From: Albula goreensis
Taxonomy: Eukaryota > Chordata > Actinopteri > Albuliformes > Albulidae
Length of the DNA stretch: 64,000 nt
Reading direction: 5' to 3'
NCBI GenBank assembly: GCA_022829145.1
Contig: CM040745.1
Location: forward strand, 14,681,501-14,745,500
Shown piece after piece: positions 25,201 to 35,800 of this stretch (within the stretch, counting starts at the first letter, position 1; every line of letters begins with the position of its first letter). The notes below the pieces were generated by a model. The model had not been told where the DNA came from. It searched no databases and was given only the letters and a program-made list of their open reading frames with translations. The translations under genes were made by a program, and so were the position numbers.

Positions 25201-28200
25201 ACTTTGCTATGAAATTCATAGGAGAGCTTGTGTACTAAAAAAAATGTACATAGAGAGCCTTTATAACAAATGCCAACTCCAACACAATTTATCAACATAT
25301 ATACACTTCACCATGCCAGATGTTAGAAATGCTTTTGTTAGTGAAAAAATGATAAAGATGAAGGATGAAATGCTGCATTCTTACCGTTGTCCCACTTAGC
25401 AAGATCGGCAATTTCCGGCATTTCTGTGCCCATGCTGCGGATGTCATCATTGCCAATGAAGGAAGAGCCAGCAGGTGCCTGGGCACCAAAGAGCATCTCG
25501 AACAGGCATCCCTGCCCACTGCGGTTCCCAAATGCCTCCACAACCTCCTTCACAAAGCCATCATTATCCTGGCTCAAGTTGAGCAGCATGTGGCCTGACT
25601 GGCTTTGGCGATCACAGGCGAGAGAGTCCATCGGCTGTTGGGCCACCTGTTCCCCTTTCGGGGGCTTGGTCTTTGGTCTGGGTACCTGGCAGGGGAACAG
25701 ACAAAATGTAAACAAGGTTAAAACAGATCCCTTTTAACCCTCCGCATGTCTGTTTCAACAATTTGAAGTCTGAATTAACAATGGAAGCTTGAAACCAGAA
25801 AAGTTTTAGCAGATACATTTTTTGGAACAATTTTCTGTCCTCATTCCAACAGATAGCCCTTAAGTGCCATTCCCCAGAAGTCTCACCTGATAGGCTAAGA
25901 GGTAGCAGAGTGCTGCCAGGTCAGTCACTGCCCTCCACTGCTGCTCCTTGCTATGGGCCATCTTGAGCAGCAACGTTCCGGAGTACAAGTACAAGTGACC
26001 TCTCATCTCTGTGAAAGCCTCAGACAGCTCGTCTGCAGTGCCAGCAACAAGCTTTGCTGCTGTCTGCATGGCATGGTCAAAGCTGGGGACACAGCAATAG
26101 GGTACAACATGAGCACATATACTGATGATATAGTGTGGTTCCATCACTACACAGGTCATGGCCACTCTACTGACATTCTATTTGAAGAGCACTTTGAGTG
26201 TCAATCTGTAGCATGAGACCACTGCAAGTCCTTCACTATGCTGGAACTTCCAATTACATAGAAACTGTTGGCCTAAACACCTCAACCTAAGTTTGCAAAT
26301 GGCCTGAAATCACACATTCAGACAGAAAGAAGGAATCTGCAGCATTAAAAATATCAAATAACAAAAATAAAAAGAAACAGTTCAGGTACTGAAAACTGCT
26401 TTTTAGGCCAGACAAATGTGCTTCTCTGCTCCTCTTGAACTGATCAGAAATGTGGCAGTGATGGGAAGGCCTCACAACATGATTTGGCATTCAACGTTGG
26501 GAAAGAAAATGTTGGGACAAATATACATTTTTTTTAAATCCAAGAATCACTATTTAAATATCAATCTCTGGTGTTACAAAATGTCAAGGAAATTAAGGTT
26601 ATAGCCATTCCTGTGGAACATTTTTTCATACTTAATGCAGTAATTCTTCCACCTCAACTAATGAATGCATTTTACACACAGGTTGCTCAAAATAATCATA
26701 TTCAAAAGCCAAAACCCCCACTGTGATGCTGGGTTAATCTGCTGAATGTGGTGTGGCAAGTATGGTACCTTTGTAGTGCCTCTGCACACTGTTGCACCCC
26801 CAGTTCAATCAAGCTGAGCCTCAGCAGGCTGCAGTGGGCCAGCAGTAGCTCCTTCTGTAGCTTTCGAAACATCTTCTCATTGGATGACACACTGGGCTGG
26901 GCTAGATATTCCTGTATGACACACACACATATTTTATATGAAGAAACCAGCCCATTTGGCCATCAAGGTTTATAATTTGGCAACTATGTCACATACCACA
27001 GCCTGTCTGACAAGCTACACTGGAATTCTGACAGACCCAAGAAACAGATCAACAGAATGGCATGACTCTTGGTATATTCTTTCCAATACTCACTTGGAAA
27101 AAGCAAATATAGTTTACAGGTTAAAATAAAAGCAGACAGGTATTAGCATCAGTTCTGAAAAGCAGGTGGGGCACTGGCAAAAGGGGTTGGGTCCAAGTTT
27201 GTGCAGAAATGCCACTCCTACCTCTTGAATGACAAAAAAAAGGATAAGGCTTTCAGCAGGCTAGTTTTGTGTAATTGACCAAGCAAGTGGTTAATTCACA
27301 AAAAGCTGAATACATCATTTCTTTGGCACATTAATCAATAACATATTCCAGTAAAGTACTGGTAGTTCTTCAACTTACAGAACTTCTCCTTATCAAGTAC
27401 TAAATGCTTGTTGCCATCCACGATCATTGAACCTGACAACACTTGGAAAACTGGTGCACTGCAGACGCAAGCTGGGTATATGTTTATCAAAAGGCTTTGC
27501 AGGTCAGCATATCTAAAAATGGGCTCAAGTTGGTCAAAAAAGCTAAATAATACAGAATGCCCTGTTGCTTTGTTTTTAACTGCATTGTTGTACATAATTC
27601 TATCCCTGTACAAGCAAACCCGCATTCATTGCAATTATTTAGGAAGCCTTTTTTACTGAGAGCTTAAGCAGGCGTGCTCAAACTTTACAACATCTTTCGC
27701 GATAAATTCTTGAAATGTTTCTGAGCATAAGCAACCACTACCGATTAAAAATAACACTGTAAATCCTCACTCTTACTTCATTTGCAAAACAAATCATAAT
27801 ATGCAAAGCATCTCATCCAGAATGACGTGTGTAACTCACATTTAATAAATTACTCTGGCATACACAACAGCTGTACTGAATACAATGCATGCAACAATAC
27901 TGCATTAAAATAAGTTCCATGCAATGTTGTAACACTACTGCTTCACAAACCATTGCCCATGTTGTAAGGTATTATTCTGGTGATGTACTGCTGTGATTTC
28001 AAGCTGTGGGTCAAAAGGCACTAGCTGGTTGTGAAGATAAAGGAAAATGTTAAATACTTTGTCATACCAAATAAATCTTTCATAAGTTACTCCAGCAACT
28101 GTGTAACAATCTTTTTATTGCATATCATAAAGATGACTGATGAGAGTGACTTAATGGGAGATCATTTTCTTTTAAGCAGGTTCAAGAGCTCAGGGGGCAT

Positions 28201-29035
28201 CGAATCCACATTATATATAAAAATGGGAAGGGGGCAGACCTGGAGGGTGTGTACAAGGGTGGAGTACCAATCCAGGCTGTTTTGCAGGGCACCCTTCTTC
28301 TCTGTAGCCAGGCAGTGAGTGACTGCTTCATCCAGTCGCCCATCGGAGCAGTACAGCTGCACCAGCTTGACGTTGATGTGGGCATTTCCAGGACGCAGCT
28401 GCAGCTCCGACTGCAGCAGATCAAAAAGCTGGTTCCAGCCCTGCTGCCCCTGAGAGCTTAGCAGCTTCTCCTAAAGGAAGCGAGGGAAAGAGAATTAAAA
28501 CATTTGAGATACACACCAACACATACTGTCCAATTACAAAATACAATTAGAAATATTTATTATTTATGTTGAAGGGAACACATTACAGATCACAATTTAT
28601 TCATTATCTTACACTTGCTGCTTTACAAATTTATGGAACAGATAGGTAGGAAACAGTGCATTTAGATTTTGTGTGAAGTCATGCTGTCAGGTTACAGTGG
28701 TTTTGTGTACACACTGACCTTGAGGTTGTAGATTGCAGGGCTCCCAGGCAGGAGCTTGGCTGCCTTCTCCACCCAGAACTCTGCCCTGCTGTCTCGCTCT
28801 GACTTGCTGCACAGCAGCTCTGCTACCTTCAGAACCAGGTCTCTCTGGGCTGGGTTCAGGTCCACAGAGCGCTGGAGAGGCCCCCAAATGAGGCATCATA
28901 ATCATCGTCATACATTACATTAAGAAATGTAGCAGACGCTCTTTATTTGCATCATTAAATATGTATCACGACAGCTAGATATTTAATGAAACAAGTACTA
29001 AAACCTTCCAGATGTTCATATACCAGAGTACACAT

Positions 29036-29089
<54 letters not shown>

Positions 29090-30436
29090 ACCCCCCCCCA
29101 CCACATAACACTTTTCAAATAAGTCTGCACGGTAAGCTACAGACTGCAGAAAATTCCACTGTGCATTAATGGTGAGAAAATATAAAAATTAAAAAAATAT
29201 ATTTACAATAGCTAATAATAAAAAAAAATAATCACTTATTATTCTCATTGTTCATACACACCTTGTAACATCCCACAGCTTTATTGATGTCACCCTCTAA
29301 CTCATACAGCTGGCCCAGAAATTTGTGCGCCTTTGGATCTCTTTCTTGAACTGTCAAGTAAGCTGAAACATGTCTACACACACAAACAAAAATTAAAAAC
29401 AAACAAAAAGCACAATGCAGGAAAAATACAGTGCAGAGAGCTGACAAAAGTAAACTCGAGTTAGCAAGTCTGAATAAAACTAGAAATTTCTAATTATCAA
29501 AAGTGTAGGAAAGGGGCTTACCTTTTTGCAAGCTCATATTCTTTTGCTTCAAAGTACAATTTTGCAAACAAGAATCCTTTCACTGGCTTCTGTAGAAGGA
29601 AAGCACAGCATAAGTTCAAATAATGTAGCGAAAACTCGTTAGCTCCATTAACAGTCAATTGTGAAGATGACTTCCAACAGATATTTTTACAATCGTCAAC
29701 CAGGATCATGAGGCTGATGACTTTAGCTATGCACACGTGCTATAGCGCCCAACCTAACTTTTTCTTTTCCAACTTGATAACCCCCCAAAACGCTTCATTC
29801 TCACTATACTCTATGCATGCTGATAGATTTTTATCATTCCATCCACTTGAGTAAGCTGGGTCATTTGCCGAAACATGACACAAAAGCTACTGTTAGCTAG
29901 ATAGCATACATAACACTACAGTATAGCTAAATGCTCTACGTCAGTTAGCAACTTAGCTCGCTAGCATTAGTTAACGTTTGTCTAGTTAGCTACGTTTATA
30001 ATAGTGAACCGCATCTTATGTTATTTCACTCTGTGATACAAGCAAGAAATTAAATTTAAGTCATATAACGTTCACTAGCAGTATGTTAGCCATGTGCTAA
30101 GCTGGGTATTTGAAAATATTCAGGCCTGCCGCGTATTCTAAAGGAAGGGGAAATACAATGGAGAGGAACTGAAGAGGATGTTTTTATACGGAGCTGTACT
30201 GGGACATACTAGCTTCTTATCATTTAGATTTTTCACACACGACTTATCCCATACTAACTTATTCAGGTTTAGCTGTCAAAGCCATGTAGTTAGGCCCATT
30301 CTGGCTGTGGCACTTAGCTCACTGATCAGCTATACCGCGCATACTCAAGCCGGTTTCAACTCACCTCTTTCAGGGAAGGAGAAGCACTCTGGACCGATGA
30401 AATGTAACGATCCACGTCGGCCTTGCTTCGCCGCAT
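9746..30436 (-). CDS. ranbp2: RANBP2 / Nup358, E3 SUMO ligase and Ran-binding nucleoporin (complete)
   Basis: Twenty-eight coding exons join in phase to 9,282 nt and 3,093 aa (human about 3,224): 30365-30436, 29522-29589, 29262-29373, 28719-28871, 28240-28470, 26769-26911, 25887-26082, 25385-25685, 25002-25183, 24464-24645, 24115-24238, 23636-23797, 23280-23417, 22708-22839, 22247-22459, 21978-22061, 21682-21823, 21437-21531, 16855-21256, 14831-15016, 14296-14682, 13136-13326, 12448-12667, 12180-12281, 11554-11702, 10937-11210, 10314-10648, 9746-10051. The ATG ([12 protein letters not shown]) follows CTACCGCC. The protein forms the cytoplasmic filaments of the nuclear pore. It binds RanGTP, SUMO-RanGAP1, UBC9, kinesin-1 and BICD2. 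Domain order matches human RANBP2. Oddities are four zinc fingers instead of eight, an expanded M linker and one GC donor. Confidence 0.97.
10560..11700 (-). CDS. ranbp2: RANBP2 Ran-binding domain 4 (exons 25-27)
   Basis: RanBD4 starts [12 protein letters not shown] in exon 25 (11554-11702). It continues through exon 26 (10937-11210) with [46 protein letters not shown] and MELKPM, and ends FEECQ in exon 27. These are the signature motifs of the RanBP1-type pleckstrin-like fold that clamps RanGTP. Joints are phase 0 (25/26) and phase 1 (26/27). Confidence 0.95.
12180..12281 (-). CDS. ranbp2: ranbp2 exon 24, FG-like segment with F-S-F-A-D-L-A motif
   Basis: This 102-nt exon encodes [33 protein letters not shown]. 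Human RANBP2 has the matching G-F-G-S-S-T-G-L-S-F-A-D-L-A before RanBD4. Donor ACAG/GTTGGT, acceptor CTACAG/AG. It adds FG contacts for transport receptors and a conserved linear motif that recurs before RanBD1 and RanBD2. Confidence 0.9.
12446..12447 (-). other. ranbp2: GC 5' splice site after ranbp2 exon 23
   Basis: The frame needs a phase-1 donor directly after CAA G so that joining to AG CCT gives Q-E-P-P, matching human Q-G-E-S-K. The bases there are GC (AAG/GCATGA, with +5 G). The next GT, a few bases on, would produce TAG at the junction. A GC-AG intron is the simplest reading. Confidence 0.7.
12448..12667 (-). CDS. ranbp2: ranbp2 exon 23, disordered linker with PIDLS motif
   Basis: This 220-nt exon is rich in A, P, S, T and E, then carries [17 protein letters not shown]. 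The human counterpart has PVDLSTRKEIDTDSTSQ. The acceptor is CTCTCAG/GAG; the donor is CAAG/GCATGA, a GC 5' site. P-x-D-L-S fits the consensus bound by CtBP co-repressors, but binding is inference only. Confidence 0.85.
13136..13326 (-). CDS. ranbp2: ranbp2 exon 22, IR2 repeat of the SUMO E3 module
   Basis: The exon encodes [19 protein letters not shown], then [17 protein letters not shown] and a charged tail. It matches the second internal repeat of human RANBP2: a hydrophobic SUMO-interacting strand (C-V-I-V-W) followed by the LPPTFFCG block that wraps UBC9. Length 191 nt, entering in phase 1 and leaving in phase 0. Confidence 0.93.
14296..14682 (-). CDS. ranbp2: ranbp2 exon 21, M linker expanded by tandem repeats
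   Basis: The exon begins [16 protein letters not shown], the conserved start of the M segment after IR1. It continues with about 110 residues of acidic, A/T/V/E-rich sequence ending DQEAG. Human has about 20-25 residues in the corresponding stretch, so the exon is roughly three times larger (387 nt). The extra length is two near-identical 30-residue repeats, each starting TQETVALE, plus decayed partial copies on both sides. The frame is open throughout and phases fit both neighbours. Confidence 0.92.
14358..14537. repeat. ranbp2: 90-bp in-frame minisatellite within ranbp2 exon 21
   Basis: Two units, 14358-14447 and 14448-14537, differ at about 8 of 90 positions by hand count. A more diverged third unit follows from 14538 (protein [13 protein letters not shown] against [13 protein letters not shown]). 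Because the period is a multiple of three, copy-number change would not break the frame. Confidence 0.9.
14831..15016 (-). CDS. ranbp2: ranbp2 exon 20, IR1 repeat of the SUMO E3 module
   Basis: The exon encodes ...[17 protein letters not shown], then [26 protein letters not shown] is the SUMO-interacting strand (human D-V-L-I-V-Y) and [10 protein letters not shown] the UBC9-wrapping segment. IR1 holds SUMO1-RanGAP1 and UBC9 in the stable complex at the pore. Donor GATG/GTGAGG, acceptor TAAAG/CT. Confidence 0.94.
15017..16854 (-). other. ranbp2 intron 19, 1.8 kb, no gene seen
   Basis: Contains a poly(A) run near 15420-15450 and otherwise unique-looking AT-rich DNA. Small open frames on both strands lack start context or similarity. 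Phases of the flanking exons agree, so no exon seems to be missing. Confidence 0.5.
16855..21256 (-). CDS. ranbp2: ranbp2 giant exon 19 (4,402 nt)
   Basis: One uninterrupted exon, residues about 911-2,377, opens [14 protein letters not shown] after TTTAAG and ends PTFKFPARG before GTAAGG. In order it encodes an FG-rich stretch, RanBD1, four zinc fingers, more FxFG motifs, RanBD2, the kinesin-1-binding region with LEWDNYDL, RanBD3, and the start of the BICD2-binding region with [11 protein letters not shown] giant exon here is also a feature of the human gene. Open frames on other strands over this span are shadows. Confidence 0.97.
17279..17686 (-). CDS. ranbp2: RANBP2 Ran-binding domain 3
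   Basis: About residues 2,101-2,236: [64 protein letters not shown] and FEEAK. All core motifs are intact. Preceded by the acidic [12 protein letters not shown]. Confidence 0.95.
18167..18577 (-). CDS. ranbp2: RANBP2 Ran-binding domain 2
   Basis: About residues 1,804-1,940: [61 protein letters not shown] and FEECQ. It is followed by [18 protein letters not shown], nearly identical to human and marking the start of the kinesin-binding linker. Confidence 0.95.
19217..19924 (-). CDS. ranbp2: RANBP2 zinc-finger cluster, four RanBP2-type fingers
   Basis: Four W-x-C-x2-C-x10-C-x2-C modules occur: [30 protein letters not shown] and [10 protein letters not shown], each followed by C-V-(A/S)-C-Q-T-P. 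They bind RanGDP and, in mammals, the COPI coat and CRM1. Human has eight and mouse, as I recall, six. Spacing is irregular; fingers 2-4 are closest. Confidence 0.95.
20057..20458 (-). CDS. ranbp2: RANBP2 Ran-binding domain 1
   Basis: About residues 1,177-1,310: [63 protein letters not shown] and FEEAQ. All motifs match human RanBD1. An acidic run precedes it. Confidence 0.95.
21437..22459 (-). CDS. ranbp2: ranbp2 exons 15-18, linker between solenoid and FG region
   Basis: Exons 22247-22459, 21978-22061, 21682-21823 and 21437-21531. They encode [22 protein letters not shown]-rich sequence ([15 protein letters not shown]), [27 protein letters not shown] and [15 protein letters not shown], all matching the human order. 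TPSP and SPSK repeats are plausible mitotic phosphorylation sites, by inference. A 29-nt poly(A) run lies in the intron just after exon 15. Confidence 0.93.
22708..26911 (-). CDS. ranbp2: ranbp2 exons 6-14, N-terminal alpha-solenoid
   Basis: Exons 26769-26911, 25887-26082, 25385-25685, 25002-25183, 24464-24645, 24115-24238, 23636-23797, 23280-23417, 22708-22839. Conserved blocks include [82 protein letters not shown] and [10 protein letters not shown]. This helical region anchors the protein to the pore and contains the segment where human ANE1 mutations map. Every joint keeps phase. Confidence 0.95.
22917..23024 (-). other. ranbp2: Candidate cassette exon in ranbp2 intron 13
   Basis: A 108-nt segment is flanked by a good acceptor (TTCTTCTGTTGCAG) and a weaker donor (GAT/GTGTAT). 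It is open in the only frame that would join exons 13 and 14, both phase 0, and would add 36 residues beginning [15 protein letters not shown] know of no counterpart in human RANBP2. It may be chance. Confidence 0.25.
26912..28239 (-). other. ranbp2 intron 5, 1.3 kb, no gene seen
   Basis: AT-rich, no recognisable repeat ends, exons or RNA genes. Exon phases on both sides match (phase 0), so no exon is needed here. Confidence 0.5.
28240..30436 (-). CDS. ranbp2: ranbp2 exons 1-5, TPR domain
   Basis: Exons 30365-30436 ([15 protein letters not shown]...), 29522-29589 ([20 protein letters not shown]), 29262-29373 ([20 protein letters not shown]), 28719-28871 ([20 protein letters not shown]) and 28240-28470 ([19 protein letters not shown]). 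Paired-helix TPR repeats cover about residues 25-145. All five match human RANBP2 closely. A CA-repeat and a poly(C) run sit in the intron between exons 3 and 4. Confidence 0.95.
28912..28947 (+). repeat. Fragment of fish interspersed repeat
   Basis: ACATTACATT followed by GTAGCAGACGCTCTT resembles the core of the family seen at 35265 and 56840. Short and truncated. Confidence 0.4.
29038..29099. repeat. (CA)n microsatellite followed by poly(C)
   Basis: About 26 CA units (29038-29089), then a nine-base C run, in ranbp2 intron 3. Length polymorphism is expected. Confidence 0.97.
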
Positions 30437-30720
30437 GGCGGTAGAGAGCTGTTTAGATTGATTTCAACGCTGTATAACCTTCACAACCTATAGTTCTGCT
30501 TTAAAACATTTAAAATGCCTCTTGCGCCAGGTATCGGCTTCAAGCCTCCAGTTAGGCGCGGAGGCTCATATTCTTCAAATGGCCGTGATACTCCGCTCCT
30601 CCTCCAAAATGACGTAAGACACAGGAATGGTTTAGCGCCACGTAATTGGCCGGGTTTCTCAGGATCAGCCAATAAATTTTGAAAATAAACGCGGAATCAT
30701 ACAGAAGTCTCAGTGACGAC
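30437..30720 (-). promoter_or_regulatory. ranbp2: ranbp2 5'UTR and probable promoter
   Basis: Upstream of the ATG are a CRE/ATF-like TGACGTAA at 30610-30617, an inverted CCAAT (ATTGG, 30645-30649) and a CCAAT at 30669-30673, with GCGC-containing DNA between them. The layout fits a TATA-less housekeeping promoter. Start site not determined. Confidence 0.5.
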
Positions 30721-31426
30721 TTTCAGGACTGACGCATGTTAAAATTCGGCGTATGTTTGTAGTTTTGTTGAAATGTAATTAGAACTGCTAACATAAGTTT
30801 GACCTCGAACCTGAAGTCGGTTGACTATGACTTATGTTCTTATTCAAGTACTATTGCAGTATGATGCAGAAAGGTTTTTTTTAAATCTACTGAGCTTTAG
30901 CGAAAGTCTTTGGTAAATGTAATTAAACACATTTAGAGTAACTCTAATGTTTGAAGTAAACCTGATTTGGGATTTGAAAACCGGAGTAGGAATGTACCTT
31001 ATGTACACTAGGCTACTTAATGAAATGCATCTGTAGTAACTTTGTAGCCTGTTTTGTCATTCGAAGTAAAAACACACTTTTTTTTTTTTTTTTTTAAATC
31101 AAAGTTAAAACGACCATGGTATATTGCACCGTAAACTGCTGTAGAATGCAGCTGCTTGTGGGAACTAAATCCAGTAATGTGACAGTGTTAATCCAAACCA
31201 GACCTAAAATACAGTATATTTTAATTTTGAAATTGTATTTTCCCAGTTTTCCCACCCTAAACACAGCCGAAGCGTTTGGTCCACTGCAGCGATCTGCCGA
31301 TTCCTTTTCCAATTAAAAAAGAGGAAGTGCTCAAGTAAGAGACTGAGCCAAACCTGTTGGACTTGTTAGACTTGTGTGGCCCGTATATGTAAAACACAAT
31401 TACACAAAGTACGGGATGAATAATCT
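30721..31426. other. Intergenic DNA between ranbp2 promoter and lims1 3' end
   Basis: About 0.7 kb, AT-rich, with a poly(T) run near 31079-31095. The small plus-strand frame at 31116-31316 has no similarity or splice context. No gene seen. Confidence 0.5.
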
Positions 31427-32764
31427 TTTATTTCATATGAGATACATTTATTTTGAAAATAAAAAGTACAAACTACGTTAAAGCTGTGTTCAGTGCATGA
31501 GTAAATGGTGAATTATAACATACAGTACATTGGGAACCCAAGAAAATGTATGGACATAAGCAGCAGTGAACATGCATGCAGTTAAATATTGAATACATTT
31601 TCTAGAAGCCTGCTTGGATTCAGCAATTGATTATTCATACTGTGCACAAAAACTGTCAGCATTTTTCCTCAGGAATTCATGCTTTAACAAGTGTACCACA
31701 CTTGGCTGTGGAATGTGTATTATCAGTCATGATTAGGAGCACAATATGCAAATACTTTAAAACAAACCATTCACAAGGTTAAATACTATCATAAATTCAA
31801 AAGGAATTTTGATGTTAGAAACATTTCATAGATTCTTACCATTTCAAATGTGACATGTTTATCCCCAAGAAGATTACAAGATTAAACCCAAGGGAAAAAA
31901 GCTAGCTCCTGACAAATATCTTACATGATTTATTTCCCCCCCATACAAAAACATTTATAATTAGAATTTCGATGACTACTTTGCAAATGACACATACTTT
32001 TACATTACCATGTAAAAATGTTACACATGGCCAACTTTTTGCTAGTTGAAAGTGTAAAATACTATAATAAACATACAAGTGAGTTATGATGTTTGCATTC
32101 TCTTAAGGCAGCAGTTGTCAGCCTCGTAACACTGTACCAGAAGACACTGCTTAAAACAGCCCAGCACATACAGATTATATATGACCACTATGCATAATAG
32201 ATATTAAGAAATAAGGCACAAAATGCTTATTAAATGGATTAAAAACCATGCAAAAATACAGAAACAATCTGTTAGGGAACCAGTAACACCAGTTACAACA
32301 TATAACATTATTGTCTTTGGATGTAACAAATCAGTAATTGTAGAAACTCATATAGTGGATACTGATGAGGACACATGTTTGTGTTGCATTTTGATATTAA
32401 CCTGTTACATGTGCCCAGTACAGGTTCTTCAGAAAAAATACACCTTAAATTCTGACTTTGAGCTTTCCATCACATCAGCAAAAGCTAACCTAAAAACTAA
32501 AGAATTTAATGACAGAGAGTACATTGTGTCATTTCTTTTCCGTATCAAGTCACATAAGAAAACTTTTCAATGCTTTGAATTCATAGTAGAGGAAAACGCA
32601 AGTCAGCCCTTGTGAAAATGATTTTTCTGATTGTTTCTAAAAAACAAGGCATACATTTATGGGTAAAAAGGAAGCAGGGCGCATAGGACACTGGATCACA
32701 GATAAGCCCTTCAATATTGTGTGTGTCCTTGCTGGTCAGTGGCGCCCTCTGGAGCCGTGGACAT
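31427..32764 (-). terminator. lims1: lims1 3'UTR of the canonical terminal exon, with poly(A) signals
   Basis: Two AATAAA hexamers on the transcribed strand, 31447-31452 and 31427-31432, follow the exon 10b stop at 32765 by about 1.3 kb. The open plus-strand frame at 32223-32615 lies inside this UTR and looks like chance. Confidence 0.55.
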
Positions 32765-32879
32765 CTACTTGCGGCCCACTGTCTCCGCCAACTTCTTCAG
32801 CCGCTTCTTCAACTCCAGAGGGAACTTCTCATAGCATTTCTTGCACACTGGCTTCATGTCAAACTCCACAAACTTGTTC
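32765..32879 (-). CDS. lims1: lims1 terminal exon 10b (canonical C-terminus)
   Basis: Completes LIM5 with [19 protein letters not shown], then [17 protein letters not shown] and TAG. It is nearly identical to the human end (…LAETLGRK). It enters in phase 2 (AA/G) through GTGTGCAG, the same phase as exon 10a. Confidence 0.95.
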
Positions 32880-35800
32880 CTGCACACAAGCAGATGCAGC
32901 ATAAGAGAATGTATAAAATAAATTGAAATGAGATACACCACCAACAGCCCTTTTCTTTATGTGGCTCCATGATTTCTGAGAGCCACATGAGTTTTTTTCC
33001 AAAAATTTTCATGCTTCTGGGCTCATGCTTTGCATTACTAATGGCACTGTCCAAACACTGTTGTATCACTGCATTGATTCTGACCCACAGTTATATTATA
33101 TCGTGAACCAACCACAACCACCCCCGGCCCCCCAAAAAAATAAAAAATAAAAATAAAAAATCTTCCGGTTGTTGGGAAAGAGGTTGTTTTAAGTTGTGCT
33201 TTTATCCACTTGAAGGTCACATGCAGCATGCAACAGGAGTTAGGGTTATTAGGTTCCATTTTGCATGCATGCAAATGCAGGAGACTTATTGAGATTTGGA
33301 ATTTGGACTCGCCACATGGGACAACAGCAAAGGGAACAAAGCGGCCCCTTTTTCTGCAAGCAGATCCTTGCCAATTTACACACAAACGCTGGGCAATCCA
33401 AGCTAAGAGCTTCCGGATTATGCTTTAAAAAATATGTGCTTAAATTAAGTCTTGTTTCACCCCAACATTAAAGGGACTGATCATAGACAAGGCCTTAGAC
33501 ACACAAAGAAACATATGTAATTTCTTGTGCAATGATCCCCTGGTTAAATAAAATGACAGTATTTTATGTACAATAACACAGCAGCAAATAAACCTCAATT
33601 GATTGTGATAACGCATGGACAGTCTTAAGCATGGGTTAAAATGTAAACTTTAAGGGGGGAATTTGACACAACATTTTTTATTCATGTTTTCCACTGAAGC
33701 ACTGTTGACCAATGGTGGTGGAGTGAGAGGGTACACAGCAAACCAAGTCAAACCAAAGCACAACTTAGCTGAAAAATTTCACAGCACAAATGGGAGTGAA
33801 AAACCAAAACTGAGGAGGTAAAGAAAAAGAGAAAAGGATGCAGCACTAACCAATGGGTGGAAAGAAGTGGTGTGGGGATAAAGGGAAAGAAAGGTTTACA
33901 AACAGATGGCCATTTTCTTTTTCTTGTCCTTGGAGTCACGCTCGCGCTTGGCCAGCCGGCGCTTCAGCTCCTCCGGCATGCGCTCATAGCAGTGCTTACA
34001 CACTGGCTTCAGGTCAATTTCAACAAACTTGTCCCTGCATGACCAGGAGCCGGGGGGTTCAGGGGCCGGGGCCAGAGATAGAGAAGGTAGAGACCACCAC
34101 ACAGGGGAGGAACAGGGTAGAAGAGGAGAAGGGAGAGGGTTGGAACGGAGGGAGTAAGTAGAAAAAGACGAGGAGAAAGAGGGAGGAGTGGAAACAGATG
34201 AACAGGTGGAAGTCAAAGCTGTTAAGATACAGAGAAAAGACAGCAGAGAGAGGGCAGGCTGTAGAGTATCGTTCTGTTCCTGAAAAAGCCAGGAACATTT
34301 TAACAGCTTTCGGAAGCAAGACAGCTTCTTACTGGTGCATTCACACATGACCGCACGTTATTAAGATGGTAAAAGCCAGGGGACATTAGAAGAGCTAGCC
34401 AGGGAGAATGGTACATACAGCAAAAATAGTACATATACAGCATATACAGTTTGTAATGTGACTGACAGGATTAAACCCTCAACAGGGTTCTGTTGCAGGT
34501 TCTCACTCACTTGAGGGTCAGCTTGGTGTTGCAGGTGGAGCAGGCAAAGCAGTTGACACACCATGCCTTATTCAGGGCAGACACCACTGCAGGGAACCAT
34601 AAGGAGTACATATGAGCTTGTGTACAGCAGTGTATAACAATGTTTAAACTTACAATTAACATCCATTATGCTTTCTATAAATTTACCCTCACACTTTAGT
34701 GTGTAAATATCTTTGTTCTTAATCTCACAAACAAATACAAAAATACACTCCTTGTAAAGCTTTACGTTAGTAAAGAAAGCACTATACATCAATCACAAAT
34801 TGATAGTGTGTTACACTTTTTTCTTATAAAGTGATATAAGTATGGTGGATCTGATACATCTCATATTAGGATAAGCTACCACACAGAGAAAACTAACCAT
34901 CTCCTTCAATGACACGGTTGCAGTGGTAGCAAACATCTCCAAAGAGCTGTGAGAGGGTAGGAGAGAAAGAGGTGGATCAGACCTATACGAGCTGAAGGAG
35001 AGCTGAAGGTTTCAAAAAATGTACGTATGTCATCTTCACAATCACTGGAGACACCATGCTGACATATGCACCAGTTCATCTGCACTCTGTCTGCCAGATG
35101 GTTGTACAACAGCAAGATTTCCTTCCACAGGTAGGGGGCAGAGGAAACTAGAGCAAAACGTTTAGCTGTACCAAGATGCCCACTTTGATCTGATATGATC
35201 TGAATTCAAGATACACTGAATTACTAGGGTTTACTGCAAAGTAAACATTAAGCCATGATTACAGGTTTACATTACATTACAGGCATTTTGCAGACACTCT
35301 ATCCAGAGCAACTTACAATTCAAAATGCAGGAGATTCAAAAGGACAGGAGACTTAACAAATCAAATAAACATGGATTATACAGACAAGTGTGTGAATATA
35401 GCTTATGTTGTATTCAAGTTTTAAAACATTAAGTTATTCTTTTATACTCTATATGCCTGGATCATTTATACATATCTACAACACAAAGATGAACCATATT
35501 CTATACTTCAGGTTATAAAGACATCTATATTCACTCTTGTGTCTGATGGGAACTTATCACTTAAACCGCTCCCTAAAGCAAAACTATAATTCAATGTGCT
35601 TTTATGCAATGCCAAGAGTAAATGTGTTTTTCTTCTGTTGGGTTTTAGTTAGGGTGTATTACATTACATTACCTGGTTGTAGTGAGTCTCACAGTAAGCC
35701 AGACCCTTCCTCTCATAGTGACGGTGGCCCAGGAAGGGTTTTTCACACTTAGCACACACAAAATGCTGCAAACACATGGCACCAGCACAAAACATTAGTA

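Noticed and set aside
30481..30672. 63-codon minus frame just upstream of the ranbp2 ATG
   Set aside because: Lies in promoter/5'UTR DNA with CRE and CCAAT motifs, has no similarity and is not in frame with MRRSKADV.
32223..32615. 130-codon plus-strand frame
   Set aside because: Inside the lims1 3'UTR, AT-rich composition, no start context, domain or splice partner.
33038..33385. 115-codon minus frame between the two lims1 terminal exons
   Set aside because: Low-complexity and F/G-rich stretches, no LIM ligands, no similarity; intron or UTR.
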